DNA from: Candidatus Solibacter sp.
GTDB taxonomy: Bacteria; Acidobacteriota; Terriglobia; Bryobacterales; Bryobacteraceae
DNA: 11,992 nt
Reading direction: 5' to 3'
Assembly: GCA_017883355.1 (NCBI GenBank)
Contig: JADGNS010000046.1
Coordinates: forward strand, 1 to 11,992
Numbering within the stretch: the first letter of the stretch is position 1; each line of letters starts with the position of its first letter. Below the pieces are notes generated by a model. It was given only the letters and a program-made list of their open reading frames with translations, ran no database searches and was not told the DNA's origin. Of the stretch, positions 1 to 6,086 are shown piece after piece. The translations under genes and the position numbers were made by a program.

Positions 1-797
1 TCATCGCCCTCCTCTTCGGCCTCCTCATCGGCAGCTTTCTCAACGTGTGCATTCACCGTTGGCCGCGCAACCGCAGTGTCGTCAAACCGCGCTCCCATTG
101 CGTGCGCTGCCGCAAGCCAATCGCCTGGTACGACAACATCCCGCTGGTCAGCTACCTGCTGCTCGGCGGACGCTGCCGGCGTTGCCACGCCAAAATTTCC
201 TGGCGCTATCCGCTGGTCGAGTTCCTCACCGCGGTGCTCTTCTTCTATCAGGTGGGCCGGCTCGGCCCCACGCTTCCCGCGCTCAAGATGTGCGTCTTCT
301 CCGCCCTCGCCGTCGCCCTCATCTTCTGCGATCTGGAAAAGCGCATCCTGCCCGACGAATTCACTCTGGGGGGAACCGCCCTCGGCCTGATTTTTTCCGC
401 CTTCGTCCCCATGGCCGAGCCCAATTTCTTCGTCTTGTTTTATTCTCTGGCCACCCGTTCCGAACTCCCGAACTGGCTGCGCTCACCCGCGGAATCGGCC
501 TTCAGCGCGATCCTCCCCACGTTCTTCCTGTGGCTCGCCGGCTGGCTCTATCTCAAGATCCGGCATCGCGAAGGGCTTGGCCTCGGCGACGTCAAGCTGG
601 TCGCCATGGTGGGCAGCTTTCTCGGTTTGTTCGGCGCCTTGCAGACCCTGCTCCTGGGATCGATGGGCGGCGCGGTCATCGGCTACAGCTACATCAAGCT
701 AACCGGCAGGGACCCGGCCAGCTACGAACTCCCGTTCGGCACCTTCCTGGCCGCCGCCGCCCTCTTCGCCTCCATCGTGGGCCTGTTCCCGATGTAG
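1..797 (+). CDS. pilD: Prepilin peptidase / leader methyltransferase (type IV prepilin peptidase, A24 family), 5' end missing
   Basis: This inner-membrane aspartic protease cleaves, and usually N-methylates, type IV prepilins and type II secretion pseudopilins. The reading frame is open from base 3, so the gene begins before the window and the GTG at 45 is not the start: the residues before it (GLLIGSFLNV) are the conserved N-terminus of the family. Numbering from the first visible codon, the two cysteine pairs are at about 33/36 and 58/61 (the zinc-binding cytoplasmic domain). The first catalytic Asp lies in CDLEKRILPDEF (about 110-121) and the second in GLGLGDVK (Asp about 196). Hydrophobic segments fill the rest. 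The loop between the two Asp motifs carries an extra stretch at about 135-165, seemingly longer than in proteobacterial PilD. The stop lies 3 bases from the stop of the convergent gene. The family assignment is very secure; the substrate pilus or secretion system is not in view. Confidence 0.95.
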   Translation, partial: IALLFGLLIGSFLNVCIHRWPRNRSVVKPRSHCVRCRKPIAWYDNIPLVSYLLLGGRCRRCHAKISWRYPLVEFLTAVLFFYQVGRLGPTLPALKMCVFSALAVALIFCDLEKRILPDEFTLGGTALGLIFSAFVPMAEPNFFVLFYSLATRSELPNWLRSPAESAFSAILPTFFLWLAGWLYLKIRHREGLGLGDVKLVAMVGSFLGLFGALQTLLLGSMGGAVIGYSYIKLTGRDPASYELPFGTFLAAAALFASIVGLFPM

Positions 798-800
798 GCC

Positions 801-1805
801 CTACCGATACGCCTTCTCGTACTTATTCCTGCTGTTGTACAGCTTGAAACTCCCGTCCTTCTGCGCGTCCACCCGAATCCACTTGCCTTCGCAGATCTCG
901 TCCACATTGGCGATAAACGGGTCGCCCGAATTGTGCTCCTTGCCGCCGCTCACCGAATAGTGCAATTGCCACACGTCCGGTGTGCCCGGCGTGTCGTGGA
1001 TCGTCTGCCAGGCTTCCGGCGACCCGCCCTTCCTCGCGCCGTTGTTCATCAGCGCCACCTTCGGCCCTAGCGCGTGCACCCACTCGGGCGACCCGCTCAT
1101 ATCCATCCCGTGGTGCGACACCAGATACAGATCCACCTTCCCGACCTTGTTCACCGGACACACCAGATCCTTTTCCTTGTTCCACGTCAGGTCGCCCATA
1201 TCGATCATGCGGAAACTGCCGTAGGTGATCAGCAAACCTACGGATTGCGCATTCTCCGAGGGGTCGGCGTCGTGCATCTTGAATCCCGCGCACCCCGCCC
1301 CCGCCTGCCCCGCCCCCGCCAACGGCGCATCGATCACCTTCCCTCCCGCCGAGATCACCTTGACCTCGATTCCCTTGATCGGAATCGTATCGCCCGGCTT
1401 CACCTCGATATGATTCCCCTTCGCCCGGAATGCCGCGTACTCGTTGAACAGCACTTGCGCCTGCTTGCTGTCCTCCACGCTGGCGCCGTGATCCACGAAG
1501 TTACGAATCGGCATTTTCTCCGCCAGTTGCGCCACTCCGCCTACATGGTCGGAATGATAGTGCGTGATCACCAGGTAGTCGATCTTCTTCACCCCCGCCA
1601 TCTTGGCCGCCGCGGCGATGCGCTCCGCATCGCGCTTATTGTGCCCGCCCCACCCGGTGTCCACAACCATCGATTCGCCCGACGGGGATACGATCAGCGT
1701 CGCTTGCCCCCCTTCCACGTCGATCGAGTATACTTCCAGATTCTTGGCCGCCGGCAGTACCGCCGCCGACGCCACCAGGAGAATGCCCACACACAGCGTT
1801 CGCAT
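801..1805 (-). CDS. Secreted metallo-beta-lactamase-fold hydrolase, ComEC C-terminal-like
   Basis: A 334-residue metal-dependent hydrolase resembling the metallo-beta-lactamase domain of ComEC/Rec2, but free-standing. Residues 1-20 form a Sec signal peptide (a short charged start, then a hydrophobic stretch ending LPAA), so it should act outside the cytoplasm. The metal motif THYHSDH is at 81-87. Further family motifs are IDMGD (Asp205) and SHHG (His231/232). An Ala/Gly-rich loop lies at about 160-174. I chose the ATG at 1805 over the in-frame ATG at 1841 because the signal peptide begins there and a promoter-like CACAAT sits 6 bases upstream, which would exclude the longer form. ComEC domains are linked to degradation of the non-transforming DNA strand; whether this protein cuts nucleic acid or another phosphoester or lactone is unknown. 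The gene converges on the prepilin peptidase gene with only 3 bases between stops and no visible terminator. Confidence 0.88.
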   Translation of the reverse strand: MRTLCVGILLVASAAVLPAAKNLEVYSIDVEGGQATLIVSPSGESMVVDTGWGGHNKRDAERIAAAAKMAGVKKIDYLVITHYHSDHVGGVAQLAEKMPIRNFVDHGASVEDSKQAQVLFNEYAAFRAKGNHIEVKPGDTIPIKGIEVKVISAGGKVIDAPLAGAGQAGAGCAGFKMHDADPSENAQSVGLLITYGSFRMIDMGDLTWNKEKDLVCPVNKVGKVDLYLVSHHGMDMSGSPEWVHALGPKVALMNNGARKGGSPEAWQTIHDTPGTPDVWQLHYSVSGGKEHNSGDPFIANVDEICEGKWIRVDAQKDGSFKLYNSRNKYEKAYR

Positions 1806-1811
1806 AGGTAG

Positions 1812-1841
1812 ATTGTGCCCCGCTACAGGCGTCCGCGGCAA
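1812..1841 (-). promoter_or_regulatory. Putative promoter of the metallo-beta-lactamase-fold gene, start codon 6 bases after the -10
   Basis: On the minus strand TTGCCG (1841-1836) is followed after 18 bases by CACAAT (1817-1812), then 6 bases and the ATG at 1805. RNA would be expected to start at or within a few bases of the ATG, giving a leaderless or near-leaderless message. No purine-rich ribosome-binding site lies in front of the ATG, which agrees. This is pattern matching only. Confidence 0.45.
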
Positions 1842-1908
1842 CTTTTCCCAAAAGATGCGCTTTTGGTTGCCGGAACCCTCTCAAAAGGAATAGCGTATGT
1901 AAGAGCAG

Positions 1909-2367
1909 ATGCCTTTTTGCAGCCAATGCGGAAACCAGGTGGGGGTCGCCCCCTACTGCTCGGGGTGCGGCTCCAAACAGCCGGTCGACGCCGCCGCGCC
2001 GCCGCCCTCGCCAGCCGCGTCCGATCCCATGGCCGGCCTCAATCCCCGAACCGCCTCCATCCTCTGTTATATCCCTGGCCTAGGCTGGATTGCGTCCATC
2101 ATCGTCCTGGCCAGCGGCCGCTTCCGTCACAACCGCCTCGTCCGCTTTCACGGTTTTCAGGGCCTGTACCTCTTCGTCGCCTGGCTCCTCGACGATCAGG
2201 TGTTGCGCCCCCTCCTCCAACGCATCCCCGGATTTCATCTCCACTCCCTCGTGCAAGCCGTGCTCGTCGGTATGTCCATTTTCATGATGGTGAAAGCCTC
2301 CCACGACGAAGCCTACCCCCTCCCCCTCTTCGGCGAACTGGCCCAAAAATCCGTCGCCGAGGACTAA
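1909..2367 (+). CDS. Zinc-ribbon membrane protein, DUF4870-like
   Basis: A 152-residue protein of unknown function. The N-terminus is a zinc ribbon with cysteines at 4, 7, 17 and 20 (CSQCG and CSGCG). A Pro/Ala-rich linker follows (about 26-40), then about three hydrophobic segments (roughly 49-69, 82-97 and 110-129). RFHGFQGL at 79-86 resembles the RFH-Q motif of the DUF4870/TIC20-like small membrane proteins. It is probably an inner-membrane protein with the ribbon in the cytoplasm. No good ribosome-binding site precedes the ATG; AAGGA at 1885-1889 is too far away. An earlier in-frame ATG at 1897 is followed at once by TAA, so it cannot be the start. A possible promoter, TTGCCG (1867-1872), 18 bases, TAGCGT (1891-1896), is divergent from that of the metallo-beta-lactamase-fold gene. 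I infer no partner. Confidence 0.8.
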   Translation: MPFCSQCGNQVGVAPYCSGCGSKQPVDAAAPPPSPAASDPMAGLNPRTASILCYIPGLGWIASIIVLASGRFRHNRLVRFHGFQGLYLFVAWLLDDQVLRPLLQRIPGFHLHSLVQAVLVGMSIFMMVKASHDEAYPLPLFGELAQKSVAED

Positions 2368-2411
2368 CGACCAAAACCCTCAGCCCCCTCCGCCCAGCCC
2401 CTCCGCCAAAA

Positions 2412-2440
2412 TTGTGGTATTATTCATTAGAGCGTATATT
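2412..2440 (+). promoter_or_regulatory. Promoter of argC with the start codon at the expected transcription start
   Basis: TTGTGG (2412-2417) and TATATT (2435-2440) are separated by exactly 17 bases, and the argC ATG begins only 5 bases after the -10 box. Transcription normally starts about 6-8 bases past the -10, that is at 2446-2448, so the argC message would have no leader. The AT-rich patch (2410-2445) stands out from the GC-rich surroundings, and no Shine-Dalgarno sequence precedes the ATG. I saw no convincing ARG-box palindrome. Confidence 0.6.
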
Positions 2441-2445
2441 TATTC

Positions 2446-3450
2446 ATGCAGCGGGTCGGAATTGTCGGCTATCGAGGCTACAGTGGCGCGGAACTCGTCC
2501 ACCTCCTCCACCGCCACCCACACATCGAACCAGTCCTCATGGACCACCGCGAAGACGCCGGCGGCACCCCCGCCATTCGCCGCGCCACTCCCCCAACCCG
2601 CATCCCCTGCACCGGCGAAGCCGTACACCAGCAAGCACTTGCCCTCGTGTTCCTGGCCACCCCCCCGGACGTCTCCATGGAACTGGCGTCCGTCATCCTG
2701 GCCTCCGGCGCCCGCGTTGTCGATCTCAGCGGCGCCTTCCGCCTGCGCACGCCCGAGAACTACACCGCCTGGTATAAGGAGCCCCACACCCAGCCCGAGC
2801 TGCTTGCCGAAGCGGTCTACGGTCTCCCCGAGTTCTGCCGCCACCTCATCCCAGCCGCGCGCCTCGTCTCCAACCCGGGCTGTTACCCCACCGCCGCCAA
2901 TCTCGCCCTCCGCCCCCTCCTCGAAGCCGGCGTGATCGATCGCGCCAGCGGCATCGTCTGCGACGCCAAATCCGGCGTCAGCGGCGCCGGACGCAAACCC
3001 AGCCTCAAAACCAGCTTCTGCGAGGTCACCGGGAACTTCTCGGCCTACTCCATCCTCCACCATCGCCACGTCCCCGAAGTCCTCCAGATCTCCGGCCTCG
3101 CGGAGCATGAGTTCAGCTTCACCGCACAACTCCTGCCCCTCGACCGCGGCATTCTCGAAACCATCTACTTCCGCGCCCCCTCCCTGTCCGCCGCCGAAGA
3201 CCTGCTCGCCATCTACGAACGCCAGTACGCCGCCGAGCCCTTCGTGCGCCTCTTCAACCCGCCGCACATGCCCGACCTCCGCGGCGTCGCCCGCACCAAC
3301 TTCTGCGATATCGGAGTCGCCTTCGACGCCCCCACCAAACGCGCCGTCATCGTCAGCGCCATCGATAACCTGGTCAAAGGCGCCGCCGGACAGGCCATCC
3401 AGAATATGAACCTCATGCTCGGTTATCCCGAAACCGAGGGCCTCCTGTGA
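2446..3450 (+). CDS. argC: N-acetyl-gamma-glutamyl-phosphate reductase
   Basis: This cytoplasmic enzyme catalyses the NADPH-dependent reduction of N-acetylglutamyl-5-phosphate to N-acetylglutamate-5-semialdehyde, the third step of arginine synthesis. The 334 residues match the usual length of the long (type 1) ArgC. The dinucleotide-binding start GIVGYRGYSGAE is at 5-16. The active-site Cys146 lies in SNPGCYPT, AKSGVSGAGRKP is at 174-185, and the conserved HRHVPE is at 206-211. The C-terminus (NLVKGAAGQAIQNMN) is typical of the family. The ATG at 2446 is supported by the N-terminal fold and by the promoter immediately upstream. Its TGA overlaps the argB GTG by 4 bases (GTGA), implying translational coupling. 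The coding strand is strongly C-biased. The function is secure. Confidence 0.96.
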   Translation: MQRVGIVGYRGYSGAELVHLLHRHPHIEPVLMDHREDAGGTPAIRRATPPTRIPCTGEAVHQQALALVFLATPPDVSMELASVILASGARVVDLSGAFRLRTPENYTAWYKEPHTQPELLAEAVYGLPEFCRHLIPAARLVSNPGCYPTAANLALRPLLEAGVIDRASGIVCDAKSGVSGAGRKPSLKTSFCEVTGNFSAYSILHHRHVPEVLQISGLAEHEFSFTAQLLPLDRGILETIYFRAPSLSAAEDLLAIYERQYAAEPFVRLFNPPHMPDLRGVARTNFCDIGVAFDAPTKRAVIVSAIDNLVKGAAGQAIQNMNLMLGYPETEGLL

Positions 3451-4220
3451 AACTGCTCGTCAAACTCGGCGGCACCCTGCTCGATGACGCGGGCTCGCGC
3501 CATCGCCTCGCCCTGCAAATCGCCGCCGCCCGCTCCGCCGGACACGAAATCGCCGTCGTCCACGGCGGCGGCAAGCAGATGACCCGCTACCTCGCTGAAC
3601 GCGGCATCCAAAGCACTTTCGTCGGCGGCCTCCGCGTCACCACGCCCGAGACCCTCGACGCTGTCCTCAAAGTCTTCGCCGGCAGCGTCAACCATGAACT
3701 CGTGGCCGCCATCAACCGCGCCGGGGCACCTGCTGTAGGAATCTCCGGCATCGATAGCTTCCTCGTCGAGGCTGAGCAGATGGACCCCTCCCTCGGCGCC
3801 GTCGGCCGGGTCACCCGGTCCAACCCCGCGCTCCTCCACCTGTTGACCGCCCACGGCTACGTGCCCGTCGTGGCCTGCGTCGCCGGCGACCGCCAGGGCC
3901 AGGTCTACAACGTCAACGCCGATCAGATGGCCGTCGCCTGCGCTGCCGCGTTCGGCGCCCGCCAACTCATCTTCCTCACCGATGTCGAAGGCGTGCTCGA
4001 TGGCGCCAAACAGGTCCGGCCGCTCCTTACCGCAGCCGATAGCCGCCAGTTGATCGCCGACGGCATCGCCACCGGCGGTATGCAGGCCAAGCTGAATGCG
4101 GCGCTCAACGCCCTTGCCGCGGGCGTCGAACAGGTGCGCATCTCTCCCGGCGCCGCTGGCGGCGTCCTCGATCGAATCCTCGCCGGCGAGGAACTCGGCA
4201 CTCGCATGGTGACCCAATGA
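3447..4220 (+). CDS. argB: Acetylglutamate kinase
   Basis: This enzyme phosphorylates N-acetylglutamate with ATP, the second step of arginine synthesis. The 257 residues carry the amino-acid-kinase motifs in order: VKLGG at 5-9 (Lys6), HGGGKQ at 39-44, GLRVT at 61-65, NVNADQ at 155-160, FLTDVEGVLD at 176-185 and GGMQAK at 210-215 (Lys215). It starts directly at the first beta strand and ends GTRMVTQ. It therefore lacks the N-terminal mobile helix of the arginine-inhibited hexameric kinases (Thermotoga, Pseudomonas) and resembles the short, arginine-insensitive E. coli type; lack of feedback inhibition is inferred from this. GTG at 3447 overlaps the argC stop. Its TGA at 4218-4220 lies inside the sequence ATGA, part of a duplicated block shared with the argA start. 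Confidence 0.96.
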   Translation: MKLLVKLGGTLLDDAGSRHRLALQIAAARSAGHEIAVVHGGGKQMTRYLAERGIQSTFVGGLRVTTPETLDAVLKVFAGSVNHELVAAINRAGAPAVGISGIDSFLVEAEQMDPSLGAVGRVTRSNPALLHLLTAHGYVPVVACVAGDRQGQVYNVNADQMAVACAAAFGARQLIFLTDVEGVLDGAKQVRPLLTAADSRQLIADGIATGGMQAKLNAALNALAAGVEQVRISPGAAGGVLDRILAGEELGTRMVTQ

Positions 4221-4283
4221 TTAGCAGCCTGAGTGGGGCAGGCGCTTCCGCCTGCCAACGGTGCCCCAATGATTAGCGGCCTG
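4213..4283 (+). repeat. 52-base junction duplication with hairpin between argB and argA
   Basis: CCCAATGATTAGCAGCCTG at 4213-4231 recurs at 4265-4283 with a single A-to-G change, offset by 52 bases. The first copy holds the argB stop (TGA 4218-4220) inside ATGA; the second holds the probable argA start (ATG 4269). The bases between contain a perfect 8-base stem, GGCAGGCG (4237-4244) with CGCCTGCC (4249-4256), around the loop CTTC. GGGGCA (4235-4240) is also complementary to TGCCCC (4262-4267). The arrangement looks like insertion of a small palindromic element with duplication of its target. Because 52 is not a multiple of 3, the first ATG (4217) now opens only a 19-codon frame ending at 4276. 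Confidence 0.75.
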
Positions 4284-4895
4284 CAAGCCGACGCCTTCGT
4301 GGAATCCTCCGGCGCCGTATCGCGCCTCACCGTCCGCAAGGCCGTAATGCACGATATCGCACCCATTCTGCACCTCATCAACAGCTATGCCGCCCGCGGC
4401 ATCATGCTCGCCCGCACCGAATTCGAAATGTCCGAGGCCATCCGCGATTTCACCGTCGTCTCTCTCGATGGTCAACTGCTCGGCTGCGGAGCCCTCCATT
4501 TCTACAGTCCCACGACCGCCGAAATCCGTTCCCTCGCCGTACACGAGCAGGCCAAGACTAAGGGCGTCGGCCGCAAACTCGTCGAAGCCTTGGTCGCCGA
4601 AGCCCAACAATACGAACTAGATGCCGTCTTTGCCTTCACTTACGTTGTTGATTTTTTCAACAGGGTCGGCTTTCACGTCGTCGAACGCGGCACCCTTCCC
4701 CTCAAGGCATGGAAGGACTGCGTACGCTGCCCCAAGTTCCAGGCCTGCGATGAAGTTGCCGTTTTGCGCATCCTTCGGCCCGATCATTGGGCTGAGGCCG
4801 AGCCGCAACCCTGGGGTCCGCTGATGACCTCTCCCTCCGACGAACTGATTCAAGTCCCCACACCTCACCTTCCGTCGGCGATACCCCCAAAGTAG
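4269..4895 (+). CDS. argA: Short GNAT-type N-acetylglutamate synthase
   Basis: A 208-residue acetyltransferase likely to make N-acetylglutamate from glutamate and acetyl-CoA, the first step of arginine synthesis. The GNAT fold spans about 20-168. The acetyl-CoA loop is KTKGVGRKL (97-104), preceded by the beta-strand EIRSLAV. YVVDFFNRVGF (125-135) and LPLKAWKDCVRCPKFQACDEVAV (143-165, three cysteines) are typical of the stand-alone short ArgA seen in actinobacteria, deltaproteobacteria and fused to ArgH. The amino-acid-kinase domain of E. coli ArgA is absent. A Pro-rich tail of about 38 residues follows. I chose ATG 4269 because the longer GTG at 4233 would translate the hairpin repeat (GQALPPANGAP), which is not part of the fold. 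Its position behind argCB supports the role; a different GNAT substrate is a lesser possibility. Confidence 0.85.
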   Translation: MISGLQADAFVESSGAVSRLTVRKAVMHDIAPILHLINSYAARGIMLARTEFEMSEAIRDFTVVSLDGQLLGCGALHFYSPTTAEIRSLAVHEQAKTKGVGRKLVEALVAEAQQYELDAVFAFTYVVDFFNRVGFHVVERGTLPLKAWKDCVRCPKFQACDEVAVLRILRPDHWAEAEPQPWGPLMTSPSDELIQVPTPHLPSAIPPK

Positions 4896-4957
4896 GGACT
4901 TCCTACACCCCACATAATACCGTTGAAATAATCCTCGATTCCTTCCGTCTTTCCGCA

Positions 4958-4963
4958 TACAAT
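4958..4963 (+). promoter_or_regulatory. Putative -10 box of the molybdopterin-binding protein gene
   Basis: TACAAT in an AT-rich patch of the 126-base gap after argA. No good -35 is visible at 16-18 bases (the best is TCGATT at 4935-4940). Transcription from here would start at about 4970, inside the left arm of the first leader dyad, so that dyad could act as an operator or, if the start is slightly earlier, as an RNA hairpin. Confidence 0.4.
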
Positions 4964-4965
4964 CG

Positions 4966-5001
4966 GATTTAGGATATTAAACCCCTAAATCTGAGTCAGA
5001 T
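4966..5001 (+). promoter_or_regulatory. Two overlapping dyads in the leader of the molybdopterin-binding protein gene
   Basis: The first dyad is GATTTAGG (4966-4973) with CCTAAATC (4984-4991), a perfect 8-base stem around a 10-base AT-rich loop. The second is the 13-base perfect palindrome ATCTGAGTCAGAT (4989-5001). They share bases 4989-4991, so in RNA they exclude each other; in DNA they could be adjacent protein sites. The gene's ribosome-binding site AAGAGG (5011-5016) lies 10 bases downstream. No U-run follows, so this is not an intrinsic terminator. The sequence does not look like the known Moco riboswitch. The function is unknown. Confidence 0.5.
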
Positions 5002-5021
5002 CCTGTTTCTAAGAGGCGAAC

Positions 5022-5993
5022 ATGAGAGCGCAGACGGTTGATGTGAAATCCTCAACTGGTCGGATCCTTTGTTGCACCGTATTCCGGCCCGGTGGGAAGA
5101 AACTCTTGGCTAAGGGCCATGTTATCAGCGACGAAGACATTCGTGTCTTGGAGTCGGAAGGCATGGAAACCATTTGGGTTACCGAGCTGGAAGATGGCGA
5201 GATCGGCGAGGATGATGCGGTCTGCGCGGTCGCCAGCGAGATGGGCTGTGGAAGTTTCGAAATCCGCCTCGCAGCCGGCGGCCGGGCCAACCTCCTGGCC
5301 ACCGAAAACTGCTGCGTGCTGGTGGACGATGAACTGCTCAAGCAGATCAACTGCCCCGCCAGCGTCGTCATCGCCACCGCCTTGAACTTCAGCTACGCCG
5401 TGGCCGGCCAGCGCATCGCCACCGTAAAAAGCGCCCCCTTCGCCGTCGCCAAAGATCAACTCGACGCCGTCATCGGCATCCTCAAGGAGCGCGGCCCCAT
5501 CCTTCAGGCCCGTCCCGTTCGCACCCCGACTGTAGGAGTTCTCTACACTGACCCCGTCAGCGGCGAGCGCGCCCGCCAGTTGTTCGAGAACATCATGCGC
5601 CAACGCCTCGAACGCTTCGGCGTCAATGCCAATTTTGTATTGGCCTGCACGGAAGATGAGAATTCTGTCGCCCGTTGCCTACAACACTTATTGAGATCGA
5701 AGCCGTGTACGATCCTGGTGGCCTCCACCACCGCGCCGGCCGGTCCCGAAGATATTATTGGCCAGGCTATGTTGAAGGTCGGAGCACAAGTCGAGCGCTT
5801 CCTGGCTCCCGTAGAGCCCGGTAATCTGCTCCTGATGGCATATAAGGACGAAGTCCCCATCATTTCCGCCCCTGGCTGCTTCCGTTCGGCCAAGCCGAAC
5901 GTGGTCGACTTGGTGTTGCCTCCACTGTTGGCTCGCTACCACGTCACGGGCTGGGAAATCGCCTGCCTCGGACACGGAGGCCTGCTGGCATAA
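5022..5993 (+). CDS. Molybdopterin-binding domain protein (MoeA/MogA-like fold), substrate unknown
   Basis: A 323-residue cytoplasmic protein. The N-terminal part (about 10-65: TGRIL, then KKLLAKGHVISDEDI) resembles the N-terminal module of alphaproteobacterial molybdopterin-binding proteins. Residues about 80-165 hold a MoeA-like segment (AVAGQRIATVKSAPFAV). Residues about 168-320 look like the MoCF (MoaB/Mog) molybdopterin-binding domain (TPTVGVLYTD near 168-177, STTAPAGPEDII near 235-246, then a Pro/Gly-rich end). It has neither the length nor the full domain order of MoeA (about 400 residues), so adenylyl-molybdopterin ligase activity should not be assumed; cofactor storage or insertion is a guess. 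The ATG has a good ribosome-binding site, AAGAGG, 5 bases upstream. No other molybdenum gene is nearby. A strong terminator follows, so it is probably a single-gene unit. Confidence 0.72.
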   Translation: MRAQTVDVKSSTGRILCCTVFRPGGKKLLAKGHVISDEDIRVLESEGMETIWVTELEDGEIGEDDAVCAVASEMGCGSFEIRLAAGGRANLLATENCCVLVDDELLKQINCPASVVIATALNFSYAVAGQRIATVKSAPFAVAKDQLDAVIGILKERGPILQARPVRTPTVGVLYTDPVSGERARQLFENIMRQRLERFGVNANFVLACTEDENSVARCLQHLLRSKPCTILVASTTAPAGPEDIIGQAMLKVGAQVERFLAPVEPGNLLLMAYKDEVPIISAPGCFRSAKPNVVDLVLPPLLARYHVTGWEIACLGHGGLLA

Positions 5994-6046
5994 GAGCTCC
6001 TCCACCACCTGCCAGCCATACCCTCCGAGTGGCTTGCAGTGTTTAT

Positions 6047-6086
6047 AGACCGGGCGTTTCTCCTCCGTCACGCCCGGTCTTTTTTT
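6047..6086 (+). terminator. Rho-independent terminator of the molybdopterin-binding protein gene
   Basis: AGACCGGGCGT (6047-6057) pairs perfectly with ACGCCCGGTCT (6070-6080) across a 12-base loop, giving an 11-base GC-rich stem followed by seven T (6080-6086). It lies 54 bases after the upstream stop. The TAA of the convergent HAD gene (6087-6085) is inside the T-run, so transcripts of that gene meet the same hairpin, though on that strand only a mixed AT sequence follows it. Confidence 0.93.

Noticed and set aside
1806..1841. Longer start of the metallo-beta-lactamase-fold protein at 1841
   Set aside because: It would put 12 residues before the signal peptide and place the start upstream of the likely promoter.
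2440..4217. Minus-strand frames of 275 and 264 codons opposite argC and argB
   Set aside because: Shadows of clearly recognisable genes, with Gly/Glu/Ala-rich repetitive translations and no motif.
4233..4268. GTG start giving ArgA 12 extra residues
   Set aside because: These codons are the inserted hairpin repeat; the ATG at 4269 lies in the duplicated junction and starts the conserved part.
4892..4906. GTAGG/CCTAC mini-hairpin at the end of argA as a terminator
   Set aside because: Only five pairs and no T-run after it.
5022..5993. Calling the molybdopterin-binding protein MoeA
   Set aside because: It is about 80 residues short of MoeA, with a different N-terminal module; only the binding domain is supported.
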